In this document: in pieces, positions 32,787 to 45,346 of the stretch
How the letters are laid out: each line of letters opens with the position of its first letter
Numbering within the stretch: position 1 is the stretch's first letter
Source of the DNA: Pyrrhoderma lamaoense
Taxonomy: Eukaryota; Basidiomycota; Agaricomycetes; Hymenochaetales; Hymenochaetaceae
Length of the DNA: 64,000 bases
Assembly (NCBI GenBank): GCA_002794735.1
Contig: NBAZ01000008.1
Location: 62,001 to 126,000, forward strand
Reading direction: 5' to 3'
Translations under genes and position numbers: made by a program
Notes under the pieces: model-generated
The model's input: only the letters and a program-made list of their open reading frames with translations
Told to the model about the DNA's origin: nothing
The model's database searches: none

Positions 32787-35570
32787 ATGGCCGACCTCAT
32801 CAAGTCAGTATTTGCTAAAAAGAAAGCAGAGGTAGTTTTTATCTCTTATATGTAACCTTCCAGAAGCTTATACTCGCCTAGGGAAACCCAGCACTCGCAA
32901 CTTTTGTGACCGCCGGATACCCGTCTAGAGATGCTACCGTACCGCTCATGCTCGCTATGGAAGAGGGTGGTGCCGACATCATAGAATTAGGTGTACCATT
33001 CAGCGATCCAGTAGCTGATGGAGTAGCTATCCAAGAAACAAATAAGGTTAACAAATTCTTTGATCTTGTAATCTTCCTCGTGGCTAATATCTTTATATGC
33101 TTCAAGATTGCTTTAGAAAACAACACTGATTACAATGACTGCCTCTCGTATGTACGAGAGGCGAGGACAAAAGGGTTAAAGGCTCCTGTCATCCTTATGG
33201 GTGTGTATACTCAAGGGAAGAAGCTCATAGTTGCTGACCTATCTTTATAGGCTACTATAACCCATTACTGTCCTATGGGGAAGTAAGAGCTATTGAGGAT
33301 GCTAAAGAAGCCGGAGCAAACGGCTTTATAGTTGTGGATCTTCCGCCCGAAGAGGCCATTGTTTTTCGAGAAAAATGCGCAAACTCTGGGTATGTGATTC
33401 TCCCGTCAAGTTTATAATAGTCTAAACGTGGCCCATCTCTTTCAGATTATCATATATACCATTGATTGCTCCATCGACATCTCAATCAAGAATAAAAATT
33501 CTTTCTTCTATTGCCGATTCATTTATTTATGTTGTTTCTAAGGTTCGTTATTACAACATATACAAGCGTCCTCTTAAATAAATGCAATCATGTTTAGATG
33601 GGTACTACGGGCTCTTCAGTTGAAACTGCCATGAACGTTGAGCTACCCGACATACTTTCACGTATCCGACAATACGCTCAAGTCCCTCTGGCAGTAGGCT
33701 TTGGAGTAGCAACTCGTGACCACTACGATACTGTGGCTCAAGCAGGTGCAGATGGTGTGGTTATTGGCAGTCGCATCATATCGGTCATAAAAAATTCTCC
33801 TCCTGAACAGATCGCACAAAAAGTGATGGAATACTGTGCTCAAATAACCCTTAAAGGTCAAGCACAAAATCGCTCAACTCGGGCCGCTGGGGCAAGTGGA
33901 AATGCTAACCCCCTGCTAACGGCTCACACCCGGAAGCAGCCTCTAGCCACGCACCGCTTTTCGCACTTCCCGATCGATTTGGGGAATTCGGTGGACAATT
34001 CGTACCTGAAGCTCTTGTTGATTGTTTGTCAGAGCTGGAAGCAGCTCATAAAGCCGCTATGACAGACCCAGAGTTTTGGAAGGAGTTCAAGGGACTTTAC
34101 GGCTATATGAACCGACCTTCAAAATTCTATTTCTCTGAAAGGTTGACTGAACATGTGGGTGGAGCCAAGATCTGGCTAAAACGGGAAGATCTGTCAGTTT
34201 GTTCTTGTATGCATAAAACATGTGCCTTTATCTGATAAATCTTTAGTAACCACACTGGATCACACAAAATTAACAATGCTATTGGCCAGGTTTGATATAA
34301 CATCTAAGATTCTCGCAACATATACCTGATAATATAATTCACAGATTCTCCTAGCAAAACGACTTGGAAAGAAGCGAATCATCGCCGAAACGGGTGCTGG
34401 TCAACATGGTGTTGCAACCGCGACAGTTTGTGCACGATTTGGCATGGAGTGTGTTGTATTCATGGGATCTGAAGATGTAAGGCGCCAAGCTTTGAACGTT
34501 TTCCGTATGAGAATGCTTGGTGCAAAGGTATGAGAATCCAATCTTTAAGCATGAGTATAGTTTAATAAAACGTCCTCCCCATATAGGTTGTCCCTGTTAA
34601 CTCCGGTTCCTGTACTCTCAAGGATGCCGTTAATGAAGCTTTCCGTGACTGGGTTGCAAACCTTTCTACTACTCATTATCTTGTTGGATCCGCTATCGGA
34701 CCTCATCCTTTCCCAACTATTGTTAGAGACTATCAGAAAGTCATTGGTGAAGAGATTAGAGCCCAGATGCAGGAAGCTCGTGGAAAATTACCCGATGCAG
34801 TTGTGGCTTGTGTTGGCGGTGGCAGTAATGCCATTGGAACGTTCTATGACTTCATCCCAGAAAAGTCCGTTCGGCTAATTGGTGTGGAAGCTGGTGGAGA
34901 TGGTAGGCCAGGATTTTCCCTTTTCCCTTCTACTCTTCGCTTTTGCGTAATTCACACTGAGACTTACGTTGTTTTTTGTGGGTCTTCTCTGAACAGGTGT
35001 TAACACAGGACGGCACAGCGCAACCCTAGCTTGCGGAGTTCCGGGTGTCTTCCATGGCGTTCGGACTTATGTCTTGCAAACGAAGGATGGTCAGATTACT
35101 GAGACGCACTCCGTTAGTGCTGGACTTGACTATCCAGGTGTGGGACCGGAACATGCGTGGCTTAAGGCTTCTGGAAGGGCAGAGTATGTTGTTGCCACAG
35201 ATGAAGACGCCCTACGTGGTTTCAGGTTAATTACGCAGCTTGAGGGTATCATTCCTGGTAAGTATTTTTTATATCTTTATGATCTAAGATGTTGGTTTCG
35301 TTTGTATGCCTTACTTATATACAATTATCATGTAGCCCTTGAATCCTCCCATGCTGTTTGGGCTGGATTGCAGCTGGCTAAGTCACTACCAAAAGATCAA
35401 GATATCGTAATTGTATGTCTCCTGTTTCCAACCTCCGTGCTTTCTCATCGGCTAAACTAACTGTATTCGTATCTCAGTGTGTTTCTGGCCGGGGAGATAA
35501 GGACGTTGAACAAATCTCACAGCTACTTCCTGGAAAATGGGAGGAAAAACTCGATTGGCATATCGCCTAG
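32787..35570 (+). CDS. TRP5: tryptophan synthase, fused alpha and beta chains
   Basis: The alpha part ([15 protein letters not shown]...) shows [23 protein letters not shown] with the catalytic Glu/Asp, PVILMGYYNP and VSKMGTTGSS. After a linker the beta part starts [19 protein letters not shown], with the PLP lysine in [28 protein letters not shown] and the phosphate-binding GGGSNA, ending near [11 protein letters not shown]. About ten introns. It catalyses the last two steps of tryptophan synthesis with indole channelling. In the linker a C5 run (33909-33913) breaks the frame: one more C would join GNANPP to [10 protein letters not shown] and the beta chain. Since the gene is otherwise perfect and essential for prototrophy, this is probably a sequence error. 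Confidence 0.95.
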
Positions 35571-36099
35571 AACTGTAGAGGATGTATGCATATATATATA
35601 TATCTTGTGTAGTATGTGTGTATTGATAAAATGAAGGAAATTTGTAACAATACTATGTATAAGCATGCCTTTATTTTTGTTTTTGTCTGAAGGTTCGGTC
35701 AAATAACAAATAATCTCCGACGCGGTTGAACGCGAATAGCATTTTCGCTAGGTGATAATAACAAACGGTATGCTGCTACTACTAATCCAAAAGTTACGTG
35801 ATAAAAGAGGGTCAGGTCGGGAGAGTGTGAGTGAGGGTGTCGACGGGATTGTGAAAGGAGTCGTCGACGTAATCTGTAATCTATACAGAGAGAGTTTGTG
35901 TGAGATGATTATTGACTAGATTCTACAGTTGAGGGAGGAAAGGCACGGAGGAACGTGCAATGATAGTATCAAAACATGAATGCAGGGTGCGTAAAAGATA
36001 CAATAGCGGTAGGCGGAAGGATGAACTTCCGAAATGCAGATAGACTCAGACTTCTAGAAGCCATAGAAAAGAAGGAATGGAAAAAGCTAGAAAACCTGC
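35571..36099. other. 3' flanks of convergent TRP5 and SAM synthetase genes
   Basis: No gene seen. A short TA repeat occurs at 35591-35602. Otherwise mixed sequence with several GTCGACG motifs near 35838-35868. Confidence 0.35.
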
Positions 36100-37636
36100 T
36101 CATAGCACAAGCTGCTTCGGCTTCTCCCATGAGTATGTTGGATTACCTGTGAAGACGCAAATAAGAAAATTATAGCAAAAAGACTAGAGTTACAAGCTAT
36201 AACTAACCGAAGTGACCATATGAAGCCGTCTTCAAGTATTGTGGCTTCTGGAGATCAAGCTCCCGTACTACGTGAGAATAAAAATTAGTGCTAAAATGGT
36301 ATGTATTGGTTTGTGAAACGTACCGATAACACCTGGACGCAAGTCCCAGTTGTTACGGATGATTTCAACGAGTTCCTCATCCGTCTTCTTGCCAGTACCG
36401 TAAGTGTCAACGTAGATGGACAATGGCTCAGCTACGCCGATGGCATATGAGAGCTGAACTAAGCAACGACGAGCAAGTCCGGCAGCGACAAGAGACTTGG
36501 CTAAAGAGAACATATGTTAATTACATAGAAAAGGAGATCAAAACCCATAAAAGTCTTACCAATCCAACGTGCGGTGTAGGCAGCAGAACGGTCGACCTTC
36601 GAGAAGTCCTTTCCGGAGAAAGCACCTCCACCGTGTGCACCCCAACCGCCATAGGTATCGACAATGATCTTACGACCAGTCAAACCGGCATCTCCTTGAG
36701 GGCCTCCAATGACGAAACGTCCAGAAGGTTGAATCTATTATGATGTTAGTCATGCAGTTTAAGTAGATAAAGATGCAACTCACGTGGTAGATCGTTCTCT
36801 CATCAAGGAGGTTTGCGGGAATAATAGCCTTAACAATTTTGTTAAGAATCTCTGAGCGCAAGTCCTCAGTGCTGATGGAGTCAGCGTGTTGAGTAGAGAT
36901 GACAACAGTGTCAACACGGAGAGGAATAGTTGCACCACCCTCCTTTTTGTACTCAATGGTAACCTGAGTCTTTGTGTCAGGACGAAGCCAAGGAAGAGCT
37001 CCTGAACGACGGGCAGCAGCCATTGCTGCATTTAGCTTGTGTGCAAGCATGATAGTCAATGGCATGTATTCCTCAGTCTCATCCGTTGCATAACCGAACA
37101 TGATTCCTTGGTCACCTGCACCGTGATCCTCGAGAGAACCATGGTCAAGACCCTGAGCAATATCGGGTGATTGCTGCTCAATAGCAACAAGAATGTTGCA
37201 AGTCTTGTAGTCAAAACCCTTTTCAGAGTCATCGTACCCAATGTTCTTGATCGTGTTACGGATGACTTTCTGGTAGTCGATATGGGCCTTGGTGCTGATT
37301 TCACCGAAAACCATGATCATACCGGTTTTCGAGGCGGTTTCACAGGCAACCTTAGAAAACGGATCCTGCTCCAGACAGGCATCGAGCTGTGATTTTTTGG
37401 GAATGATTTGAACGTAAGAAAACCAAGATCTCAGCTTTTTTTTGACTATAACTTACGATGGCATCTGAGACCTGGTCACAGATTTTATCTACGTGGTGGA
37501 GATAGAAGTTAGCCAAATAGCTTAAATGGTGGGAGAAGCGGAATTAAGGTAGCTTACCGGGATGACCCTCACCAACGGATTCGGAGGTGAAAAGGAAGTG
37601 ACCTGGCACAAGGGGAGCACGGACGTTGGGTGCCAT
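36100..37636 (-). CDS. S-adenosylmethionine synthetase
   Basis: About 395 residues. N-terminus [26 protein letters not shown], then [23 protein letters not shown]- and metal-binding motifs [15 protein letters not shown] and [19 protein letters not shown] are complete, as are [21 protein letters not shown] and [16 protein letters not shown]. The C-terminus is [14 protein letters not shown] with stop at 36100. The enzyme forms AdoMet from methionine and ATP. It is among the best-conserved genes in the window and all exon joins keep frame, which makes it a useful control for base accuracy. Confidence 0.97.
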
Positions 37637-37963
37637 GTCTGTCGAGGAGCAAGATGAGAACGATGGGGATGAAGGGGGGAAAAGGATGACGGAGCAAGGG
37701 GCAACTTGGATTTTTTTAAAACTCTAAAAACCTGGCGACTTTTTCAATCGGCAAATCACGTAATGAATCACGCCATTGACCGTCAAAAAGGGTAACCAGG
37801 CGAGCTACTTAATATCAGAGTTCACTAGAACACTCGACTCGTAACAATTATTCAGGCGTTGAAGTGCATACACCGTTTACATTTAGGTAGTGGTATCCAT
37901 GGTATGCATGATACATATACACATATATATGTTATAACAAATCTACTGTTCGTACAATTAAAT
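37637..37963. other. promoter of the SAM synthetase gene
   Basis: About 330 bases between the SAM synthetase start and the myotubularin stop, both on the minus strand. It holds ATCACG repeats (37756 and 37770) but no TGACTCA site. No gene. Confidence 0.4.
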
Positions 37964-40900
37964 TCATAATACACCAAGGGGGTCCAAGCTACTTTCTTTC
38001 GCAGATGTCCGACTCTCATTGGAGCTTGAGTCAACTTGCGTGAAATTAGTCTTCTGGCGGTTACTTTCAGCGCTCTCGGATGCCTCACGCGATTGATCAA
38101 GCGGCGAGCTTTTAACAGCATCATCCGCCCATACTGAGGCTGTAGAAAACAAATCATCTGCTCGCTTCTGTGTAGGTCTTTCCTCTGCGCGGTTGTTAGT
38201 GTTCCAAGGATTTTCGAGGGATAATGTAGAGTATTTTGACTTAGAATTATCGTTGTTTCGCCAGCGACTAGAGACAATTGATGGATCAGTCGACCAAGAA
38301 GGCGCAGTGGATGAACTGAGAGCTGAGACCCCTACATCGCTTGTCCAACTGGCTTCGTCTGCTGTTGAACGGGCTGGCTTCTCTAATTCTCTGTCCGCAC
38401 TTTCATTCTCTCGTCCCTGGGCAAGTGAAATGCTCTTGAGTTCTTTTGAAATGTCGCCATATGCCTCTTGGACAGCACTGAATGCTGCCGTCGCATTGGA
38501 TGAGAATTTTCCCCACATAGACCTTACGCCAGTAGGAAATATGTCAGTCTGTGTAGTCGGGAAACGATTCCTGTCGGAATCCTTGTATTGATTATTCTTT
38601 GTAGATTCCCTTGGAAGCATACTGAAGGTAGAGGTTGAAGATGCAAAGGGCCTGAAACTATCCCCTCTGCTCGGACCCGGTCTTGGTGGTAAAGATTGTG
38701 GTGGGGGTGTATTATTTGTAAGTGACGAGCTACTTGAAGATACCTGAGTCAGGCTTGTTGCTGGATTTGGTGACATACTTCGATTCAATGAGTCAGACGT
38801 AGAAACGCTCGCCGATAAGGCTTCTTCAGGGCTTATAGCATCAGAAGGTGGTTGTGCAGGATCGTCGTCTTGGTTGATTACAGGACCAGTAACATCGGCT
38901 CCTAGTGCCTCCGAAATAACTTGTTTTCCATTCATCTCCTCATCTGTTCGCCCGTAAAGCTCATTCCAAAACCTTACGTCTTTTGGATCGGGAAAAAGTA
39001 CACCCATATTTGATTTTGCATCGCGGAGAGAAGGATTGTCCAATGAGGGATCATATATTGGATTCGTATTCTGTTCTATCTCCGTCTTACTATTAAGGAA
39101 ATCCCAAACGCTAGTTGTTCGTTCGCAAGGTGGCGGCCCGTTATCTCCAACTTTCAAATCATGTTCATTGTTAAATAGGAATGTTCCAAATTGACAAGAA
39201 TAAAGATGACGATAAATGGTCTGAAGATAGCGGCCGTTGAACTCAAAGCGTTCGGGGAACTGCCGCTGAATTTGTCGAACGCATTCCAAAAATTGATGAA
39301 AGACTGGGCTTGTTTCTTTGATATGACCTTGGCCTGCGATTCTGTTCTGCACAGAAGCAAATATCGCTTGCGCTGCCTCTGCGCCGCTGCTACCGGAAGA
39401 TGACGGTTCCGGAGCAGATATGAAAAACTTTTCAGAAGAAAGATGGCCACATCGATCAAGGAAGCGATGGCCAAAACTGACCCAGTCTTTCTCAACTAGA
39501 ACTTGAAATCCTTTGTAAGTTCGGTAATAAGGGTCTAAACATAATTGTGCCAGAGAAGAAAGTTGAGCCGTACGATCCCAGCCATCTGAACAGTGTATCA
39601 AGACGTGAGACGAGTTAACATGGATGTTTCGAACGATTAACACAGTCCCATCGAGGATAGCAGACAAATGACGTAACCATCCAGAGCGCCGGAGTGCTTG
39701 TCGATCAAGTAAGGCAGAGGATAACGATGCAAGACGCGAAGAATCTGAGTCGTTTCCACCAATTCCATAAGCCATTGCGTCGGCCTCACGAAGTGCTTGT
39801 ACTACCTTATTTAAGGAATCACGCATAACATGTATATTGTCTATACCAAGATATGCTTTCTTACCCTCCTTGTAGTACTCCATATTCTCAGAACCAGCTC
39901 CCTTTGCAACGTTCGCCATTGCATTCGTTGTTGGGCGGGCATCTATGATAAGATTTGTTGAGGTTGCACCGTAAATAGGGGCAGATGGGACGCGGGACTC
40001 AGGAGAAACGTGGGACTGAAAGATAGCCTCTATAAGTTTCTCATCTTGAATTGATCGATTGTTGGTCAATCCAACCATAGGCTGACTCGATCGCGTGATT
40101 GTACCCTAATAAATTGTAAAATGCGAGTCAATTGGCTGTCGTGTATCAAAGGAGAATCTGTAAACAAACATAATTGGCCCAATGTAAATATGCCAAGGAA
40201 GGTATTCGACATTTACTCCGATATTTAGACGCATATTGCAAGGTAGTATCACTGATACGCGTTGGCACAACTAGTTTTGCAGGGTATGTTGGACAGAACT
40301 GTATAACCTTTCGGTGAGTAGATTAAACTTTTATTCACAAACATATCACTTACGGAATAGTCTTTGTTGATATCTGTGAATCTCCATGCTTTAGTTCTTG
40401 ACCCTACCCCCATCCGAGCGAATTCTTCACGAGGAGAGTATATTTTCCAGCCATTTTGACTTTCAAGCGGAGGACTAGGCGAATAGAAGAATGCATATAG
40501 TTGTGAAGTAGAAGCTAAGTAGTTTGTGAACCCAGCTATTTTCGTATGATGAGAAGAGAGCTTACAAATTACTGTAAGGTTACGGACACTATCAAACACA
40601 TCTAAGGCCTCTTGGTTCTTCGTAAATACAAGTGAGAAGGAAGAGAAGGTTCGCAAGTGGAATTGAAGGGTCGAAATCCCCTCTAAAGACAAAGGCATTC
40701 GAGTAACGAGTGATATCAGCGGGTATGGAATCTGATTTCGCATTGATTAGCTGCAAGGATCATTCCTACGTATAACTCACCCACATCTCGTCCATTTCCT
40801 TCCTTTCATCTTCAAAGATAAGATGGTGTGCAGTAAGATGCAATACACCAGACCACGACTGTCCGGGTTTCCGGCATACTACGTCATTAACCTTGAAGAG

Positions 40901-40967
40901 AAGTAAGTACAGTGGAGATTTCTAGAGAATTATATACATTTACTTTCGTTATTTTGATAGAGTCCAT
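37964..40967 (-). CDS. myotubularin-type phosphoinositide 3-phosphatase
   Basis: The first exon is only 24 coding bases (MDSIKITK, start 40967). Then VNDVVCRKPGQSWSG with LHLTAHHLIFED is the PH-GRAM domain, followed by YRSKCRIPSLAYLHWAN and SSQPMVGLTNNRSIQDEKLI. The catalytic CX5R loop sits in LIHCSDGWDRTAQLSSLAQL (Cys nucleophile and Arg present), and KDWVSFGHRFLDRCGHLS is the substrate-specificity segment. The C-terminal 300 residues are Ser-rich and disordered with a RSMWGKFSSNATAAFSAV helix. It removes the 3-phosphate from PI3P and PI(3,5)P2 on endosomes, like yeast Ymr1. The catalytic residues are intact, so it should be active and not a pseudophosphatase. Confidence 0.93.
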
Positions 40968-41266
40968 ATGTCTGATTATACAAAAGATACATGCACTTGG
41001 TCAAGGCTTTTTAGTAGAACATTGATTGTACTAAGAAGTAACGCCGCGATTACTTAATACGGTGTACACGTAGTCTGTTACTTAATTTTAAATTAGCCAA
41101 CAACTCTGATCTACTATATTCTACATGCATACAGTACATTTTAACATTTAATTCCAAGTACATGAGTAGTCTGAGGGTGTATTTAGATTAGAACCTCGTC
41201 GGAAATCGCATAGCATTCGATAAACAATCTTTTCCTAGCTTAGTGGAAGCTCTAGGCCTTGAAAAA
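40968..41266. other. short AT-rich intergenic spacer
   Basis: Myotubularin promoter and ADE4 3' flank. Nothing recognised. Confidence 0.3.
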
Positions 41267-43304
41267 CTATCGGGAACTCGACCAACTATTATAGAGTCCA
41301 ACTGTGTCATCAGCTCCATTCATCGGTCCACTACACCCAAGAGAGACCTCAGTCGACTCTTTCGCGTTTTCTGAGCTGGGTATGTCATTCCTTGCTGCAT
41401 CCTTACCTTCGGAGGCAACTAGGTTTCGATCTTGGCCCTTGTTTTTTGCATTATCAGAGCGGAGTTTTTCTAAGTGCTGAAGGTAGGCTTCGTCGATACC
41501 TCCAGTGACGTATTCACCAGTGAACACTGAGCAATCGAAGTGTGTTAACTCATTATTAAATTGTCGGACAGCCGAAATCAAGTCAGGCAGAGTCTGAAAT
41601 ATGACAAGATCCGCCCCAATTTCCTCGGCTATAGCTACCTCGTTGCGACCATGAGCAACAAGTTCCACACGAGAAGGCATATCAATGCCATAGACATTTG
41701 AGTAGCTTTTATTTAAATAAGAAGATCAGCAATTATATGCATTTGTGAATACGAGGTGGAATTTACCGTATCGGAGGTGCGCAACTAGCAAAAATGACCT
41801 TTTTAGCACCGACATCCTTAGCCATTTGTACAATTTCTTTCGATGTTGTCCCGCGAACAATAGAATCTACAACAGATGTTATATAAATAGAGGCTATTTT
41901 TAAAGTAGGTTAACTGACCGTCCACGATAAGAACATTCTTGCCTGAAAATTCAAGAGCCATAGCATTCAACTTTCTCCTAACGTTTTGACGTCTGGTTTA
42001 CAAGAAAAATGAGAAAGTTACAATGAAACTTCACGTGTAAGGCATACCTCATTTGCTGCCCAGGCATGATGAATGTACGTCCTACATATCGATTCTTGAT
42101 AAATCCCTCTCTGTAAGGAAGTTTGAGTTTCTGGGCAAGGTTGAGTGCGGCCACCCGAGAGGTGTCTGGGACCTAAGTGTGTAACGACTATCAGACCGAT
42201 ATTACAAATACAGTGAAAATCAAATCCCACAGGAATCACAACATCAACACTTAAATTATTTTTGGCTAGGACCCTCTCAACTTCGTCCGCAAGAAGATCA
42301 CCCATAGCCATACGACTTCTATATACGCTGACTCCATCGAGGACTGAGTCAGGGCGAGCGAAGTAAACATATTCAAATATATCAGGAGCAAAGGTGGATG
42401 CATTTCCAACCATTCGTCTAGTAATTTTTGACCTGGTGATTATTACGGCTTCACCTTTTTATTGTTGGCGATTTTAGCTATGTAAAGATAAAAGGAGTTC
42501 GTCGACAAACCTGGTTTTACGTCCTCCCATCCAGTATACCCGCTTGCATCAGCAACAACGCTTTCACTTGCACATAGATAATCATACCCTCCTGGATTAC
42601 TTCTCCGGGCCATTCCAAGAGGTCTAATGCCATTAGGGTCTCGGAAAGCAATGATTCCGAATCCGGCTAGCATGGCCACGCATGCATATGCTCCAATAGC
42701 TTGTGACATAAGTCCACCAATGGCATTGAAAATATCTTCTTCATTGATACGGAATTTACCGGTTTTTTGTAAGTTGTTTGCAAAAATATTCAATAAAAGC
42801 TCTGAGTCCGAGTTCGTATTGATATGCCTATGAGCATCGGCATCCATAAATTGAAGTAAAGGTGTGGTGTTGATGAGATTTCCGTTCTTAAGGAATTGTT
42901 CAGGTGAGATTCAAAACTCCGCGGGTTTGGCAACCTACATGTGCGAATACTATCCCATAAGGTGAGTTAACATAAAAAGGCTGAGCTTCAGCGTGAGAAG
43001 AGCTGCCAGCAGTGGGATACCGTACTAAGATCTGACTGAGTATTCATATTTTATGGAACAAAGTGTTGCAGTCCTGACCATGTCCTACGCCCATCCCTCC
43101 TTCAAGGTTACTCAATGCAGCCCTGTCAAACACATCTCGGACCATGCCATTAGCCTTGCATTGATAAAAGCGACCCTTATGTCCACATGTGACGATGCCA
43201 CATGCATCTTGCCCTCTATGTTGAAGCAGTGAAAGGCCTTCACAGATCTCAGGAGCACAATTTAAATCGGGGTTATGGAGAAGTAGACCTAGGACCCCAC
43301 ACAC
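41267..43304 (-). CDS. ADE4: amidophosphoribosyltransferase (glutamine PRPP amidotransferase)
   Basis: Starts [16 protein letters not shown] with the N-terminal nucleophile Cys2 and no propeptide, as in eukaryotic enzymes of this type. [37 protein letters not shown] (split by an intron) and [11 protein letters not shown] form the glutaminase domain. [40 protein letters not shown] and the PRPP loop [14 protein letters not shown] form the PRTase domain. The C-terminus extends about 60 disordered residues past [21 protein letters not shown]. This is the first committed step of purine synthesis. It is divergent from eIF2B beta; the shared spacer has a TGAGTCA site. Confidence 0.96.
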
Positions 43305-43666
43305 TGTAGAATTCTTAATTAATACGATATATGCACGACAATACGGACATGCAATTCAGAATTATGCACATACTCTTCGATAATTAGTGGGATAGTGCTC
43401 CAGAAGCTAGTAACTAACTTGAGAAGGAAGTTTTATCGTAATAGAAACAATAAGTTATAGCAAGTGTAATTGATGGCTTGACAATTTGTCCAAGATTACA
43501 TAATCAACTACGCCTAGTATCGTATCACGTGACCTGATAATGAGTCAGTACGTACTGTAACTGTACTTGATCGAGATCGAGAAATAATATTGTACAGCAT
43601 ACACGCACTCAATAAGGCATTCGATAACTTTTGTGCATCATCTCTACACTTTACAAGTACTTAGTT
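43305..43666. promoter_or_regulatory. bidirectional promoter ADE4 / eIF2B beta with TGAGTCA and CACGTG
   Basis: A 362-bp divergent spacer. TGAGTCA at 43541-43547 is a Gcn4/Bas1-type site and lies 10 bases from CACGTG at 43526-43531 (full palindrome TCACGTGA). Yeast ADE4 is activated through TGACTC by Bas1/Pho2 and Gcn4; the same logic is inferred here. Confidence 0.6.
43541..43547 (-). promoter_or_regulatory. TGAGTCA (TGACTCA on minus), Gcn4/Bas1-type site
   Basis: 237 bases upstream of the ADE4 ATG and 120 bases upstream of the eIF2B beta ATG. Confidence 0.55.
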
Positions 43667-45104
43667 ATGTCATCCGATAGGAGCAGTGCTGCGAATTTTC
43701 GCCAGGTAGATAATCTTGTTTGGAGACTACGAAGACGGTATAATACTCGCCACATTTCCGCCAAAATCCCATGTTAACTAATAGGAACTCTTAGGCAATT
43801 AGTTGGTTCAAGGGAAACTGCACTAGAAACAGTTCAAGTTATTCGACATGTGGTCTTACGGGCGAAATTCAACAATATAGATGATCTCCTTGCGACAATT
43901 AAAGCCGTTGGGCGTAGACTCGTCGAGGCGCAACCTAAGGGTATATCTTTATATCTGCTAACTTGACCTAATACTTATATCATTCTCACAGAGCATACTG
44001 TTGGAAATACTATCCGTAAAATCCTACACCATATCAGAGAAGAGTACCATACTGCATCCCAGAACACTTCAAGAACGGGGCCAAAGGCCAGTTTCTCCAT
44101 TTCAAACTTCATTCTTATGGGTCAACCCAAGAAACAACCAACTACTCCAAAAGTAGCTTCTACGACTTCCGGATCGGAAACACCTTCAAACAGCGAAATA
44201 GATGCATTTGTACAAAGCTTTAAACCTGTCCTTATGGAGGCTATACAAGATGTTCTTGATGAACTAGAAACTGTGTACGATAACGTGTCAAAAGGTGCTA
44301 GAGACCACATTCATTCCGAGTAAGTCCTATCTTTTATTTCTCATCTGTCTGCTGAATTTTTGTATAGCGAGATCATTCTCACCATAGGAAAATCCAAAAC
44401 AGTGGAAGCATATCTGAAGGCAGCAGCCCATAATCGAAAATTCACTGTAATAGTCGCCGAAACGTGTCCTTCGTGCGTTATAGACCTTTCCTTGTCGTTA
44501 TTTTCCTAATGTTAATTACGGACACAGATATAGCGGGCATGAGATGGCGCGCATTCTTTCTTCTTCTGGCATATCGACCTTCCTTGTCCCCGATTCATCT
44601 ATTTATGCTATAATGTCCAGGGTGAATAAGGTCATCCTGGGAGCACATGCAATTCTCGCCAATGGTGGCATGTTTGCTATCACAGGATCGCTTCTAGCGG
44701 TTACAGCAGCACGCGCACACAGTACTCCTGTCGTCGTTTGTGCAGGTCAGTTCAAACTGACCCCTCAATGGAATCTTTACCACGAATACGGGGCCTTGGA
44801 CTTCGCCGACCCAAGCAATGTGCTCGGATTCGAAGAAGGAAATTTGGTTGAGAAAGTCGAAGTCGTGAATCCTTACTATGACTATGTGAATCCAGAGCTT
44901 CTTGATGTTTATATCACAAATGAGTAAATTTTTGTTTGCCATTTTTCACTGATTTAGTCTTAATGATTTATGATTTTAGTGGTGATCATCCCCCGTCATC
45001 AATCTATAGGTATTTCACGTGCACTGGTTCACTAGACTTTCTACTTACAATATATTTGTAGACTTATTAAAGAAACATACGATGATGATGACATAGAGTT
45101 ATAA
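43667..45104 (+). CDS. GCD7: translation initiation factor eIF2B subunit beta
   Basis: Starts [13 protein letters not shown]. The N-terminal helical domain includes [20 protein letters not shown] and [10 protein letters not shown]. The Rossmann-like regulatory domain has [43 protein letters not shown]-like [35 protein letters not shown] and the beta-subunit-specific end [22 protein letters not shown], stopping at 45104. Of the alpha, beta and delta subunits, the NPYYDYV..ELL ending identifies beta. It is part of the guanine-exchange factor for eIF2 and a negative regulator of Gcn4-type translation. Correct splicing at 43790 uses the TTAG before GCAATTAG. Confidence 0.93.
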
Positions 45105-45346
45105 AGCAACCACGTTATCCTAACAAGTCATGCCTACTTTCTAAATCATAGCTTTATCTTCACACGGACGTCGTGCTAGATTAAAGGGCTAGGCTATTAA
45201 TTCCACGCTTGACCTAGTGTGGAAAAGTTGTTTGTTCTAGATTGTATACAAGAGTACAGTCCGGATGAATAAAAGCAGCCTTTCAGTAGACATGTAAGGC
45301 TATTGGCGGTTCTTCCGTTCGGTCAAGCTTCTTGTGAGAAAGAAGC

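Noticed and set aside
33909..33913. Programmed frameshift in tryptophan synthase
   Set aside because: There is no slippery heptamer or downstream structure evident, and the same kind of one-base loss occurs in unrelated genes; sequence error is simpler.
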